A DNA stretch of 64,000 nt from NCBI GenBank assembly GCA_945906815.1, contig CAMDRT010000019.1, positions 19,441 to 83,440 on the forward strand, written 5' to 3'. A model generated the notes under the pieces. That model had not been told where the DNA came from. It did not search any database and saw only the letters and a list, made by a program, of their open reading frames with translations. The DNA is from Bordetella parapertussis. GTDB taxonomy: Bacteria > Pseudomonadota > Gammaproteobacteria > Burkholderiales > SG8-41. The number at the start of each line of letters is the position of its first letter. The stretch's first letter is position 1. A program made the position numbers and the translations under genes. Below are positions 33,304 to 43,919 of this stretch, in pieces.

Positions 33304-34122
33304 TCAACGCCCCTTGAATACCGGCTGGCGTTTCTCACGGAATGCCAGTCGCCCTTCCTTTACGTCCTCAGTGTTGTGCACCTTGTTGAGCAGATTTTCC
33401 TCGTATTCCGCGTGCGTCTCGAGCGAGACGCCCATCGCGTGATAGACCGCCTGCTTGGTTAATTCAATGGTGATCGACGGCCCGCGCGCCAGCCGGTTCG
33501 CGATTTGCATCGTGCGGGCCATGAGCTCCTCGTGCGGCACGATCATGTCGGCTAGGCCGATGCGCAGGGCTTCTTCCGCCTTCACCTCGTCGCTTAGCCA
33601 ATGCATAAGCAGAGCCCTCGACGTTCCCACCAGATGGGGCAGCAGCCAAGTCGACGCTTGGTCGGGCAGGATCGCGCGGCGGACGAATGCCGACACGAAG
33701 CGCGCCTGATCGGACGCGATCCGCACATCGCAGGCGAGCGCCAGAGAAAAACCACCCCCGGCCGCCACGCCATTGACCGCGGCAATCACGGGCTTACGCA
33801 TGGTGCGGAAGCGCCCGATCCAGCCGAACCTGGATTCCTCTATATCCTGCCGGCTCGACGGCAGGCTGCTTGAATGCGACTGCCCAACCATGTCCGCGCC
33901 GGAGCAGAAACCACGACCCGCACCTGTGAGCACCAGCACCTTGGCATCGTCGTCGTCGTTCACGTCCTCCAGAATGCGTTTCAGACCGAACCTCAGCGCG
34001 GGCGAAAGTGCGTTGAGCTTTTCCGGCCGATTGAGCGTGAAGGTGACCACACCGTCCGTCTTGTCAACTATGGCGTCTTCGTAGCCCTCATAAGGCGTCA
34101 GGCTGTTAAATCGTCGGGGCAT
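33304..34122 (-). CDS. Enoyl-CoA hydratase/isomerase (crotonase) family protein
   Basis: The start ATG 34122 has AGGAGA upstream, giving 272 aa; the frame is open to 34227 but without features. Crotonase landmarks are TFTLNRPEKLNALSPALR, the oxyanion-hole strand GRGFCSGADMVG and the second oxyanion region NGVAAGGGFSLALACDVR. At the catalytic Glu position the sequence reads RRAILPDQASTWLLPHLVG, with Asp instead of Glu, so hydratase activity is uncertain and isomerase or hydrolase chemistry is possible. Cytoplasmic. It probably has its own promoter in the 243-bp gap to the divergent Bug gene. Confidence 0.88.
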   Translation of the reverse strand: MPRRFNSLTPYEGYEDAIVDKTDGVVTFTLNRPEKLNALSPALRFGLKRILEDVNDDDDAKVLVLTGAGRGFCSGADMVGQSHSSSLPSSRQDIEESRFGWIGRFRTMRKPVIAAVNGVAAGGGFSLALACDVRIASDQARFVSAFVRRAILPDQASTWLLPHLVGTSRALLMHWLSDEVKAEEALRIGLADMIVPHEELMARTMQIANRLARGPSITIELTKQAVYHAMGVSLETHAEYEENLLNKVHNTEDVKEGRLAFREKRQPVFKGR

Positions 34123-34365
34123 CGCTATCTCCTGTGCATGGTGAATAAGTAGAAGTGTAACGTGAATGGAAGAGAAGGTTTTAGCACTTCTATTCGCTTG
34201 AGATCGGATGGTTTGTGCAACATTCAAGATAGCCTGCTCACGCGTGGCAAATCGATAGTCGAGGTTACGAGTGTATTGCTCTTACGAGTGAATTGGTTGA
34301 CGGCTTGGCATGCACAGGAATACATTGCGGTTTATGCAAAAAGGGTATTTGAAATTCCTATTCAC

Positions 34366-35352
34366 GTGAATCGATCACTGGCGCGCGCAGCAGGGTGTTG
34401 GATAGCGATCGCGTTGCTCGCATCACTGGCGGCATTAGCCGGCGCGCAAGACTATCCCAACCGGCTGGTGCGCATCGTCGTGCCGACCTCGCCGGCGAGC
34501 GCGGGGGACAACTACTCGCGCTGGGTTGCGCGGGAACTGCAAGCGGCCTTTGGACAATCGTTCATTGTCGAGAATCGGCCGGGTGCCACGGGCTTGATCG
34601 GCACCGAGTTGGTACGGCGCGCGGCGCCGGATGGTTATACCCTGCTCTTTTGCTCCAACACCACGTATGTCCTTGGACCACTGGCGCGTGAGCCGAGGCC
34701 GTTTGACGCAGTGGTGGATTTCACACCCATCAGCAAGTTGCTGCGGTATCCGCTGTACTTGATCGTGCATCCCTCGATTCCGGCGCGCTCGGTGAAAGAA
34801 TTCATCGCCTTCACCAAGGCGCGTCCGGGGCAACTGATCTATGGCAGTGCCGGGCAGGCGAGCATGAGCCACGTGGTGGCGGAGCTATTCGTGGGCGCCG
34901 CCGGCGCCAAGGCGATTCATTCCCCGTATAAAGGCCCTACACCGGCACTGCAATCCGTGGCGGCTGGTGAAACGCATTTTCTGTTCAACAATATCGGCCT
35001 GTCGCAACCGCTGGTCGCAGCCGGCAAGCTGCGCGGGATTGCCGTAACCGGTGACCAGCGTTCGCCGGCGTTGCCAGACGTGCCGACGATGGCCGAACTG
35101 GGTATCCCCAGCATGGAGGAGGTTTATACATGGCTCGGCGCGCTCGGCCCCGCCCATCTGCCGCAACCCATAGTCAACAAGCTCAGCGCCGAAGTGACGC
35201 GCATCATGCACACGCGCGAAATGGAAAAACGCGTGTTAGGCGACGGCTACGTGCCGGTGGCAAACACGCCAGCGCAGTTCAAAAACGAAATTCAGGCGGA
35301 AGTTGAATCCTGGTCGCGTGTGCTCCGCGCGCGCGGCATCAAGTCCGAGTAA
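34366..35352 (+). CDS. Bug-family (TctC) solute-binding protein
   Basis: The GTG at 34366 gives a typical 328-aa protein with a good signal peptide (core GCWIAIALLASLAAL, cut near AGAQ/DYPNRL). The frame is open to 34162, but the extra 68 residues would bury the signal. The first loop is VPTSPASAGDNYSR, which keeps the Asp but lacks the PGG pair, as in the Bug protein at 4328. Other motifs are APDGYTLLFCSN and HSPYKGPTPALQSV. It is divergent from the crotonase gene and is followed by a degraded fragment. Confidence 0.9.
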   Translation: MNRSLARAAGCWIAIALLASLAALAGAQDYPNRLVRIVVPTSPASAGDNYSRWVARELQAAFGQSFIVENRPGATGLIGTELVRRAAPDGYTLLFCSNTTYVLGPLAREPRPFDAVVDFTPISKLLRYPLYLIVHPSIPARSVKEFIAFTKARPGQLIYGSAGQASMSHVVAELFVGAAGAKAIHSPYKGPTPALQSVAAGETHFLFNNIGLSQPLVAAGKLRGIAVTGDQRSPALPDVPTMAELGIPSMEEVYTWLGALGPAHLPQPIVNKLSAEVTRIMHTREMEKRVLGDGYVPVANTPAQFKNEIQAEVESWSRVLRARGIKSE

Positions 35353-35373
35353 CTGCGCGCGCAGCACGCACGC

Positions 35374-35634
35374 TCATGTACACGCCAACGCGCCTTCGCC
35401 CTCCGTGCCGAACACCTGCCCGCAGCGCGACACGCCGTAGATGTGCAGGGAGTCGGCGCGGCTGACCGTCACGCAGCTCATCGTGCCTCCGGTGGTGCTG
35501 CCATGATCCACGCGGCGCCAGCTATCCCCGAGATCGTCGCTGCGATACCGTTTGCCTCGTTGCTGCGCGCCGCCGATGACAAGCAGGCGTACAGCGTGCG
35601 CGGGTTGTGCGGCGAAACGATAATATCTCGCGTC
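35374..35634 (-). pseudogene. Remnant of a BNR/Asp-box (sialidase- or YCF48-like) beta-propeller gene
   Basis: On the minus strand, ending at the TGA at 35374-35376, one frame reads YRSDDLGDSWRRVDHGSTTG, then MSCVTVSRADSLHIYGVSR and CGQVFGTEGEG. SDDLGDSW is a textbook Asp-box. Upstream, another frame gives DIIVSPHNPRTLYACLSSAA, the strand that precedes an Asp-box in such propellers, so a frameshift separates them. Only about 85 codons survive. The repeat at 35679-35778 lies just beyond its broken 5' side. Confidence 0.65.
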
Positions 35635-35678
35635 TAGGTGAGTGGCGGCTATTCCAGTTTTGCACTATCCTGTGGGCA

Positions 35679-35778
35679 GCGAATTCGTAACTCAGGCCGC
35701 CCATTTCCGCAAGATTGACTGCCGGCGCCCGAAACTGTAATTCAGAACGATACTTACGCATTCGACAACCACAGGCGA
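35679..35778. repeat. Dispersed repeat, copy B, with a shared 15-mer
   Basis: 35679-35693 (GCGAATTCGTAACTC) is identical to 4243-4257 beside the inverted-repeat element. 35702-35774 matches 28501-28573 at 62 of 73 positions. The same block thus links three loci in the window, each in degraded intergenic DNA. No gene is seen between here and 35875. Confidence 0.6.
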
Positions 35779-35874
35779 CGCTGCATCAAGCGGCACAGCG
35801 GATGGGCACTGTCGGCGCCAGTAGCTGGCGATAAATTTTTTATAGTCATGAATCATCACCGTACGAGGAAGCGA

Positions 35875-36693
35875 ATGAAAAGAGCTGTATGCAAAATGGG
35901 ATACCAGGGAAAACCGCTAGGCTGGTGGTGTGTGGCGCTTGGCATCGCCCTCGCTCCGGGTCTGGCACAGGCGTTTCAGCCGCTGATTACCGACGACACC
36001 GGCACGCAGGGCGCTGGCGGCAATCAGCTCGAAGGCAGCTACGCGCGCACTGCCGACAAGCGCGCGGGCGGCACGGATGTGACGCGCGTAGCGGTGGCGG
36101 TCTATACGCGCGGCATCAGCGATACGCTGGATGTGTTTCTCGGCCTGCCTCACCAGCGCATTGCCCCTGTGGGCGCGGCGACGGAACGCGGGTGGAGCAA
36201 TCCAGCGCTCGGGGCCAAGTGGCGCTTCTTCGAGGATGAGAAAAAGCAGCTGAGCTTTGCCCTGCGGCCCGAGTTGCAGCTCCCGGTGTCCGGCGGCAAG
36301 GAGGCACGCGGCCTGGGTACGGCCCGCACATCCTGGCGGCTTGATCTGCTGATGACCCAGGCAACCCGCTTTGGCGCGCTGCATGCGAACGTGGCGTCGA
36401 CCCGGGTTCAGTTCGAGGACGGCACCCTTAATGACGCCACCCGCCGCTCGCAGTATCGCTTATCCGTGGCACCGGTATGGGACGTGAGCGGGCAGTGGAA
36501 GCTCGCCTTGGACACCGGCATCATGACCAACCCCGATCGCACGCAGAAGCCGCGCATGGGTTACATCGAGCTCGGGGTGATCTATGCACCGTCGAAAGAT
36601 CTCGATTTCGCGCTGGGCGTGGTCCGCAACAGCAGCGACGAGCCGGTGAAGTCGACACAAGTGACCGCGGGCGTAACCTGGCGCTTCCAGTGA
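35875..36693 (+). CDS. MetA-type (phenol-degradation transporter family) outer-membrane beta-barrel protein
   Basis: ATG 35875 with GAGGAAGCG upstream gives 272 aa; a start at 35848 is possible. The signal peptide (core WWCVALGIALAPGLAQA) is followed by FQPLITDDTGTQGAGGNQLE, the usual opening of this family. The rest alternates in the beta-barrel manner (WSNPALGAKWRFFEDEKKQL, FALRPELQLPVSGGKEARG, MGYIELGVIYAPSKDLDFAL) and ends in Phe-Gln after TWRF, close to an outer-membrane C-terminal signature. It may form a channel for hydrophobic or aromatic compounds. It is convergent with the YVTN propeller gene (16-bp gap). Confidence 0.75.
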   Translation: MKRAVCKMGYQGKPLGWWCVALGIALAPGLAQAFQPLITDDTGTQGAGGNQLEGSYARTADKRAGGTDVTRVAVAVYTRGISDTLDVFLGLPHQRIAPVGAATERGWSNPALGAKWRFFEDEKKQLSFALRPELQLPVSGGKEARGLGTARTSWRLDLLMTQATRFGALHANVASTRVQFEDGTLNDATRRSQYRLSVAPVWDVSGQWKLALDTGIMTNPDRTQKPRMGYIELGVIYAPSKDLDFALGVVRNSSDEPVKSTQVTAGVTWRFQ

Positions 36694-36709
36694 GCGACAG
36701 ACGGCCGTG

Positions 36710-37660
36710 CTACGGTATATAAACGCCCCACGGCGTATCGCCCACTGCGATATCGCTCGCCTTGTTGAGCGTTTCGGTACTAATAACCGTCACCGTGTTT
36801 GAGCGGCCATTGGCGACATAGAGCTTTTTGCCGTCCGCAGTAATCGCCATATTCCACGGCCGCTGGCCAACGGTGATGGTGTGCGTGACTTTGTTGCTCG
36901 CGACATCGATTACGCTTACCGTGCCGTCGGCGCCGTTGGAAACATAGATGGTTTTGCTGTTCGGATGCACCGCTACGCCGTTCGAACGCACGCCCGCCGC
37001 AATGGTTGCAATGACCTTATGCGATGCCACGTCGATGGCGTAAACCCGGTTCGCCAGCTCGCACGCAACATAGGCAAATTTGCCATCGGGCGTGAAGCCG
37101 ATGCCGCGCGGACGTTTGCCGACTTTGATGGTGGTGAGCACTTTGCGCGCGGCCACGTCGATCACGTCCACCACTTCGGACTCCTCGGCACTGACGTAAA
37201 CCCATCGGCCATCACGACTAAACACGGCATGTTCGGGATTTTCGCCTTCGGTTTTCACCTGAAATTCGCGCTTGCCGGTGGTGGTGTTTATAAAATGCAC
37301 AGAATTGTCTTCTTCGATAGCCACCGCCAGCAGCTTGCCGTCCGGCGAACGGTATACCCCTTCTGGGGATTCGCCGAGTTCGACCCTGCCGGTGATTTTG
37401 CGGCTACTGACATCCACGATTTGCAGTGCGTTGGCAGGCTGGTCGCTCACGTATAGCGTTTTCCCATCCAGCGATGCGGCCATGCCGCGCGGACGCTTGC
37501 CAGCAGAAAAGGTTGCGACTACCGAATCTCTGGCCACATCAATCACTGAAATATTGCCGGAGCGTTCGTTCGCGACATACGCAAAGGGTGCCGCGTGTAG
37601 TGATGCACTAAGGGCGATAAAGGCAAACACCAGCGCGATGCATGGCGATCTCGTGTGCAT
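36710..37660 (-). CDS. Exported YVTN-family beta-propeller protein
   Basis: ATG 37660 follows GGAGGAGATATTGT and gives 316 aa with a signal peptide (core CIALVFAFIALSAS, cut near LHAA/PFAYV). The mature part is seven repeats of the YVTN type, each with a [FVL]YV[AS]N or equivalent, a VIDVAxxK strand and a PRG[MI] or PxG turn (GKRPRGMAASLDGKTLYVSD, GKRPRGIGFTPDGKFAYVAC, GQRPWNMAITADGKKLYVAN). This resembles the propellers associated with PQQ-dependent catabolism and cytochrome d1-like proteins. No haem-binding CxxCH is present. It follows the Sel1 gene by 32 bp on the same strand. Confidence 0.87.
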   Translation of the reverse strand: MHTRSPCIALVFAFIALSASLHAAPFAYVANERSGNISVIDVARDSVVATFSAGKRPRGMAASLDGKTLYVSDQPANALQIVDVSSRKITGRVELGESPEGVYRSPDGKLLAVAIEEDNSVHFINTTTGKREFQVKTEGENPEHAVFSRDGRWVYVSAEESEVVDVIDVAARKVLTTIKVGKRPRGIGFTPDGKFAYVACELANRVYAIDVASHKVIATIAAGVRSNGVAVHPNSKTIYVSNGADGTVSVIDVASNKVTHTITVGQRPWNMAITADGKKLYVANGRSNTVTVISTETLNKASDIAVGDTPWGVYIP

Positions 37661-37692
37661 ACAATATCTCCTCCGGATAATTTTAATAACTT

Positions 37693-38307
37693 TTACCGGT
37701 GCCGCGCCTGCTTGGCGCGCGCTTCGGTTTCCGCAATCTGCTCTGGCGTCAATGCCTTGGCCGCAGGCACGCGCAACGCCATGCCGTCGATATATCCATT
37801 TCGCGCCGCTACGGTCAGCCAGTAGTACGCAGCGACCAGGTCTTTGTCCACGCCCGTGCCTGCGAGGTAAAAGCGCCCGAGGTTCAGTTGCGCGATGCCC
37901 ACGCCCTGCTCCGAGGCCTTTTGAAACCACACCGCCGCCTGCGCCATGTCTTTGGCAACGCCACGGCCGTCCTTGTAATAAAGGGCCAATTCCGACTGCG
38001 CTTCGGCGTGCGCCTGATCCGCAGCCGCGCGAAACAAACGCGCGGCAAGCGCGTGATCCCGTTGCGCACCCCAGCCGAATTTGTGCATCAGCGCTACGTG
38101 ATACTGCGCCTCCGCCCTGCCCTGATCAGCGGCGGGCTTGTACAGCGCATACGCCCCCGCGTAGTCTTCCTTGTCGAACGCCGCGCGCGCCTGATCCATC
38201 TGCGCCGCAGTCGGCGCTGGCCATAGCAGGGCGGCCGCCAAGTATGCCGGGGCAGCCACAACGCGCCGCAGCCATGCGGCCATACCCTCCGTCATTTCAC
38301 GCACCAT
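37693..38307 (-). CDS. Exported Sel1-repeat (TPR-like) protein
   Basis: ATG 38307 is preceded by AGGTCATT and gives 204 aa. A signal peptide or membrane anchor lies at about 15-40 (VVAAPAYLAAALLWPAPTAA). At least three Sel1 repeats follow: YKPAADQGRAEAQYHVALMH, FRAAADQAHAEAQSELALYY and FQKASEQGVGIAQLNLGRFY, with a partial fourth at the C-terminus. Sel1 proteins are periplasmic adaptors. It lies between pckG (upstream, 49-bp gap) and the YVTN propeller (downstream), and may share a transcript with the latter. Confidence 0.87.
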   Translation of the reverse strand: MVREMTEGMAAWLRRVVAAPAYLAAALLWPAPTAAQMDQARAAFDKEDYAGAYALYKPAADQGRAEAQYHVALMHKFGWGAQRDHALAARLFRAAADQAHAEAQSELALYYKDGRGVAKDMAQAAVWFQKASEQGVGIAQLNLGRFYLAGTGVDKDLVAAYYWLTVAARNGYIDGMALRVPAAKALTPEQIAETEARAKQARHR

Positions 38308-38356
38308 AATGACCTGCTGCCGTATCAACGCCGTGCGGAGCAGCGCCCGCAACCGC

Positions 38357-40198
<1,842 letters not shown>

Positions 40199-40377
40199 GG
40201 CCGTCCCTCCTCTGATTGAAAATCTCATTATAAAAACAATGGCAAAGCGATTTTCAACTTCTCGCTTTGCCACCTAAAGGGAGCGCATTTTACCTGATTT
40301 GACAAGGTCGCGGCTATACTCGCCGCACGCTGCTACAGGCATGGTTTTTTCTCATAAGGGGACGCACCTCTACCGCA

Positions 40378-41829
40378 CTACCGCCACCCGCCGGGCGGCG
40401 CATGCATCACCGTGGCCATGGGTTCAGGCGTGCCGCACTTTAGGAATTGTCCGTGCCCCACGCGCTGTTCTGGGCGTCCGTCGCGCGCCACCACCACGCC
40501 ACGCGAGATCGTAGTCGTCGGCCAGCCCCGTACGGTGATGCCTTCGTAGGGCGTGTAATCGACGTTGTGATGCAGCATCGCGTTGCTGATGAGCACTTCG
40601 CGCTGTGCATCCCAGATGGCGATGTCGGCGTCGGCGCCGATGGCGATGGTTCCTTTGCGCGGATACAGGCCGTAGCAGCGTGCGGGGTCGGTTGCCGTCA
40701 ACGCGACGAAGCGGTTGAGCGAGATGCGTCCGCCGTTCACGCCGCCGGAGAACAAAAGCGGCAGGCGCGTCTCGATGCCCGGTATGCCGTTAGGGATATG
40801 GCGAAACGGCGCTTGCTTGCCGCCGGGCTTCTTGCCCGCGGGATCGTCGTAACGAAACGGCGCATGGTCGGAGGAAAACACGCTGAACAGTCCTTCAGCG
40901 AGCGCGTTCCATACCACTTGCTGATTGGCTGCGTCGCGCGGCGGAGGACTGCACACGCACTTGGCGCCGGCGTAGTCATCGTTGCCGTTACCGCCGAGAT
41001 GGTCCGCGGTGAGATACAGGTATTGCGGGCAGGTCTCGGCGTATACGCGCAGGCCCCGCCCGCGCGCCCAGCGGATCTGCTCGATGGCCTCAGCACCCGA
41101 CACATGCACGATCAGCACTGGCACATCCACCAGTTCGGCCATGCTGATCGCGCGGTGGGTGGCTTCGCGCTCCACCGCCGACGGGCGCGCGTGTGCGTGA
41201 TAACGCGGCGCCGTGTGTCCGGCGCGTTCGAGCTGTTCGGTGAGCCAGGCGATACAGTCGGCATTCTCGGCGTGGATCATGGTCAGCGCGCCTTCGCGTC
41301 GTGCCAGCGCCAACACTTCAAGCACCTCGCGATCGTTCAATTTAAGATCGTCGTAGGTCATGTAGATCTTGAATGAGGTGTAGCCTTGGCGAATCAGTTC
41401 CGGCAGTTCCTCGCGCAGCACGGTGGGACTGGGGTCGCTCACGATCAAATGAAACGCGTAGTCGACTATCGCCTTGCCGGCGGCGCGCGCGTGATAGTCC
41501 TCGACCGCGGCGAACAGCGATTGCCCTTTCTGCTGCGCGGCGAAGGGTATGACTGTGGTGGTGCCGCCGCAGGCCGCGGCGCGCGTGCCGCTTTCGAAAT
41601 CGTCGGCCATGCGCAGGCCGTCGGGCATGGGCTGGTCGAGATGGCAATGCGCATCGACGCCGCCGGGCAGCACCAGCCTGCCGGTCGCGTCGATTTCCTC
41701 CAGCGCGCGGCCTTCGATGCGCGCCGCGAGCGCGGTGATGCGTCCGCCGGCAATGCCAACATCGCATTGCATGGTGTCGGCGGCGGTTGCCACCGTACCG
41801 TTACGCAGGATCAGATCGTAGGCGAGCAT
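40378..41829 (-). CDS. hydA: Dihydropyrimidinase / D-hydantoinase
   Basis: Starting at ATG 41829 the protein has 483 aa, close to the family norm; the open frame further up overlaps the next gene. The dinuclear metal site is visible: His61 and His63 in VDAHCHLDQP, the carboxylated Lys154 in SFKIYMTYDD, and Asp in SSDHAPFRYDD. HVSGAEAIEQIRWARGRGLR and NGIPGIETRLPLL are strongly hydantoinase-like. It opens hydantoin or dihydropyrimidine rings in the cytoplasm. It follows an AMDase-like gene (20-bp gap) and a Bug gene, forming a three-gene operon. No N-carbamoylase is seen nearby. Confidence 0.94.
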   Translation of the reverse strand: MLAYDLILRNGTVATAADTMQCDVGIAGGRITALAARIEGRALEEIDATGRLVLPGGVDAHCHLDQPMPDGLRMADDFESGTRAAACGGTTTVIPFAAQQKGQSLFAAVEDYHARAAGKAIVDYAFHLIVSDPSPTVLREELPELIRQGYTSFKIYMTYDDLKLNDREVLEVLALARREGALTMIHAENADCIAWLTEQLERAGHTAPRYHAHARPSAVEREATHRAISMAELVDVPVLIVHVSGAEAIEQIRWARGRGLRVYAETCPQYLYLTADHLGGNGNDDYAGAKCVCSPPPRDAANQQVVWNALAEGLFSVFSSDHAPFRYDDPAGKKPGGKQAPFRHIPNGIPGIETRLPLLFSGGVNGGRISLNRFVALTATDPARCYGLYPRKGTIAIGADADIAIWDAQREVLISNAMLHHNVDYTPYEGITVRGWPTTTISRGVVVARDGRPEQRVGHGQFLKCGTPEPMATVMHAPPGGWR

Positions 41830-41849
41830 CGCGGCACTGTGCGTGGTGA

Positions 41850-42584
41850 TTAGCGTGCTTCGTCGAACAAGCGCCCCCAGCCCTTGACCAGCGCCGGATT
41901 CACGCCCGCTATGCGCAGTGACTGCCACAGCGCGGTGCTCACCGTGTCGTACACTGGGATGCCGTAGCGGCTCTCCCATTCGGGGACGAGGTGCGCCGCA
42001 TTAAGATTGGTGCAAAAGGTGGAGATCACCTGCGGGCGCGCAGCGGCAACTTGTGCAACCATGCCCTCCAGTTGCGCGGCGCTGACTTCGGAAAACGAGA
42101 AGTTATCGCGCAGCGTCAGGTGTGCTTCCGCCACGCAGTCGAAACCCGCGCGGCGATAGGTATCGATCACGCGCGCCTGCACCTCGTCGAGGTAGGGCGT
42201 CACCAGTGCAAAGCGCCGCGCATCCATCAGCCGCAACGCTTCGTTCAAGGCGAGCACCGAAGTGGTGGCGGGTATGCCGGTGGCCTCAGTGATGCGGCGG
42301 CACAGGCGTTCGTCGGCGTCGAATCCGAGCCACCCGCCGGAAGTGCCATTCCACGCGATGACATCCACCTTGGCGTGCGCCAGGAGCAGCGCGGCCTCGA
42401 TAATCTTCGAGTCGTCGAACTGGGCGAGCACATGGGCATCCAGCGCAATTTCGGTGACCGGAAAGCGCGAGAAATGCGCGCTCACCCGCGGCACGCCGGC
42501 AACCATAGCGCTGATCAGCGGCTCCAACACGGTATTGGAGGACGGCGTCAGCATGCCCAGCAGGATGCGCTTCATGCCTGCCAC
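41850..42584 (-). CDS. Arylmalonate decarboxylase / maleate isomerase-like protein (Asp/Glu racemase superfamily)
   Basis: This 244-aa protein starts MAGMKRILLGMLTPSSNTV and ends VKGWGRLFDEAR, both typical of the maleate-isomerase/AMDase branch. Two-Cys enzymes of this fold racemise or isomerise; arylmalonate decarboxylase has Gly74 and a single Cys188. Here the first site is Gly80 in AWNGTSGG and the second is Cys191 in STFCTNLN, i.e. the AMDase pattern at almost the same positions. Decarboxylation or a one-Cys reaction is therefore more likely than racemisation (inference from known AMDase residues). It lies between a Bug gene (27-bp gap) and hydA (20 bp), so it may act on a product of ring opening or on the transported ligand. 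Confidence 0.83.
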   Translation of the reverse strand: MAGMKRILLGMLTPSSNTVLEPLISAMVAGVPRVSAHFSRFPVTEIALDAHVLAQFDDSKIIEAALLLAHAKVDVIAWNGTSGGWLGFDADERLCRRITEATGIPATTSVLALNEALRLMDARRFALVTPYLDEVQARVIDTYRRAGFDCVAEAHLTLRDNFSFSEVSAAQLEGMVAQVAAARPQVISTFCTNLNAAHLVPEWESRYGIPVYDTVSTALWQSLRIAGVNPALVKGWGRLFDEAR

Positions 42585-42611
42585 CCGGCGCAGGACTGCG
42601 CTATGCCGCGC

Positions 42612-43583
42612 CTACTCCGTGGGAATTTTCGCATCGCGTATCACTTTGCCGAAACGCTCAGTTTCGGCTTTGACGAAGGCCGCGAAGTCCGCGGGGCTCT
42701 TGCTGGTGACAACGGTGACGCCGCTTTCACCTAGGCGGCTTACTACCAACGCATCGCGCATGACTTCGAGCGAGGTCTTGTGCAGCCTGGTCACCACGGG
42801 CGCCGGCGTGCCAGCGGGCGCGAACAGTCCCTGCCACGAACCGACCGCCATTTCGAATCCTTCCTCCCGCATGGTGGGCACGTCGGGCAGCGCCTTGCTG
42901 CGCTCCGGCGCCACCACCGCCAGCATGCGCAGCCTGCCCTGCTTGGCAAACGGCAGGGTCGAGGTGAAGGTGGTGAACAGAAACTGCACTTCGTTGGCGA
43001 GCACTCCCAGCGTGGCCGGGCCGGCGCCGCCTTTGTATGCGATCTGCGTGGCCGTGGCGTTAGTCATCGCCAAAAACATCAGCGCTTCCATCGTGTTGGC
43101 GCTGCTCGGCGCGGCCGCGCCGTAATTCAACTTGCCGGGATTCGCCTTCAGATGCGCCCCCAGGTCCTTGGCTGTCTTCACCGGTAGTGATGGATGCACC
43201 ACCAGGCTGCCCGGCACATCGACGAGTTGGCTGATGGGCGTCAGATCCTTCAGCGGCCGATACTGGAATTTCGTGTAGTACACTGGATTGATCGCCATAG
43301 TGCCGACGTTACCCAAGAGCAGCGTGTAGCCATCGGCATTAGCGCGCACAGCGACTTCCACACCGAGATTGCCGGCGGCGCCCGATCGATTGTCGATGAC
43401 GATCTGCTGCCCGAGCCGCGAGGCATAGCCCGGCTGGATGATGCGTCCGACAAAATCCGATGCTCCGCCGGGCGCGAAAGGCACGACCACGCGCAGCGTG
43501 CGACTGGGATACTCCGCCGCCGCGGCAACGCCGCTAACGACAACTAACACGGCACCCGCCACCGCGGTTCTAAGATTCAACAT
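42612..43583 (-). CDS. Bug-family (TctC) solute-binding protein
   Basis: ATG 43583 with GGAGGAATGTCGG upstream gives 323 aa with a signal peptide cut near GVAAAA/EYPSRT. Canonical motifs are VPFAPGGASDFVGR, NADGYTLLLGNVG, TQIAYKGGAGPATLGVLANE and a C-terminal AETERFGKVIRDAKIP. It is the first gene of a Bug/AMDase-like/hydantoinase operon, a layout parallel to Bug-hyuA-hyuB at the left end. Its ligand is plausibly a hydantoin or a dicarboxylate related to it. Confidence 0.93.
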   Translation of the reverse strand: MLNLRTAVAGAVLVVVSGVAAAAEYPSRTLRVVVPFAPGGASDFVGRIIQPGYASRLGQQIVIDNRSGAAGNLGVEVAVRANADGYTLLLGNVGTMAINPVYYTKFQYRPLKDLTPISQLVDVPGSLVVHPSLPVKTAKDLGAHLKANPGKLNYGAAAPSSANTMEALMFLAMTNATATQIAYKGGAGPATLGVLANEVQFLFTTFTSTLPFAKQGRLRMLAVVAPERSKALPDVPTMREEGFEMAVGSWQGLFAPAGTPAPVVTRLHKTSLEVMRDALVVSRLGESGVTVVTSKSPADFAAFVKAETERFGKVIRDAKIPTE

Positions 43584-43919
43584 CCGACATTCCTCCAGTA
43601 TTCGATTATCACTTAACCAAGAGCTACACACACCGCCAGCCACCTTCCTGGCGCTTTGGCAGGCATGCGCTGTTTTAGCGTCTGCTCAGACCCGTATTAT
43701 GCCTGAGCCACCCCACCGGCGCTGCACGCCTGCCACTATTGCGTAGTTGCTGCGATGACGACGCGCACATGGGGTCAGGTGTCAATACTATTCGCTTAGA
43801 AACTTTTCCCGTTACGGCTGGCCGCTGGTAGTATGTGCGAAGGTCGTTTACGTTTACACAGTAGTGTAGTTGTTCCGCTCAGCAATGCTGCCCGAAGAGT
43901 CTACTGAAAAGGAGAAGCC
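43584..43919. other. Intergenic region with a possible REP-associated remnant
   Basis: About 335 bp between divergent genes. GGGGTCAGGTGTCAATAC at 43771-43788 resembles the short flank sequence often found by REP/RAYT elements, but no transposase is present. The right end has AAAGGAGAAGCC, the ribosome site of the FAH-family gene. No other coding feature is visible. Confidence 0.35.
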
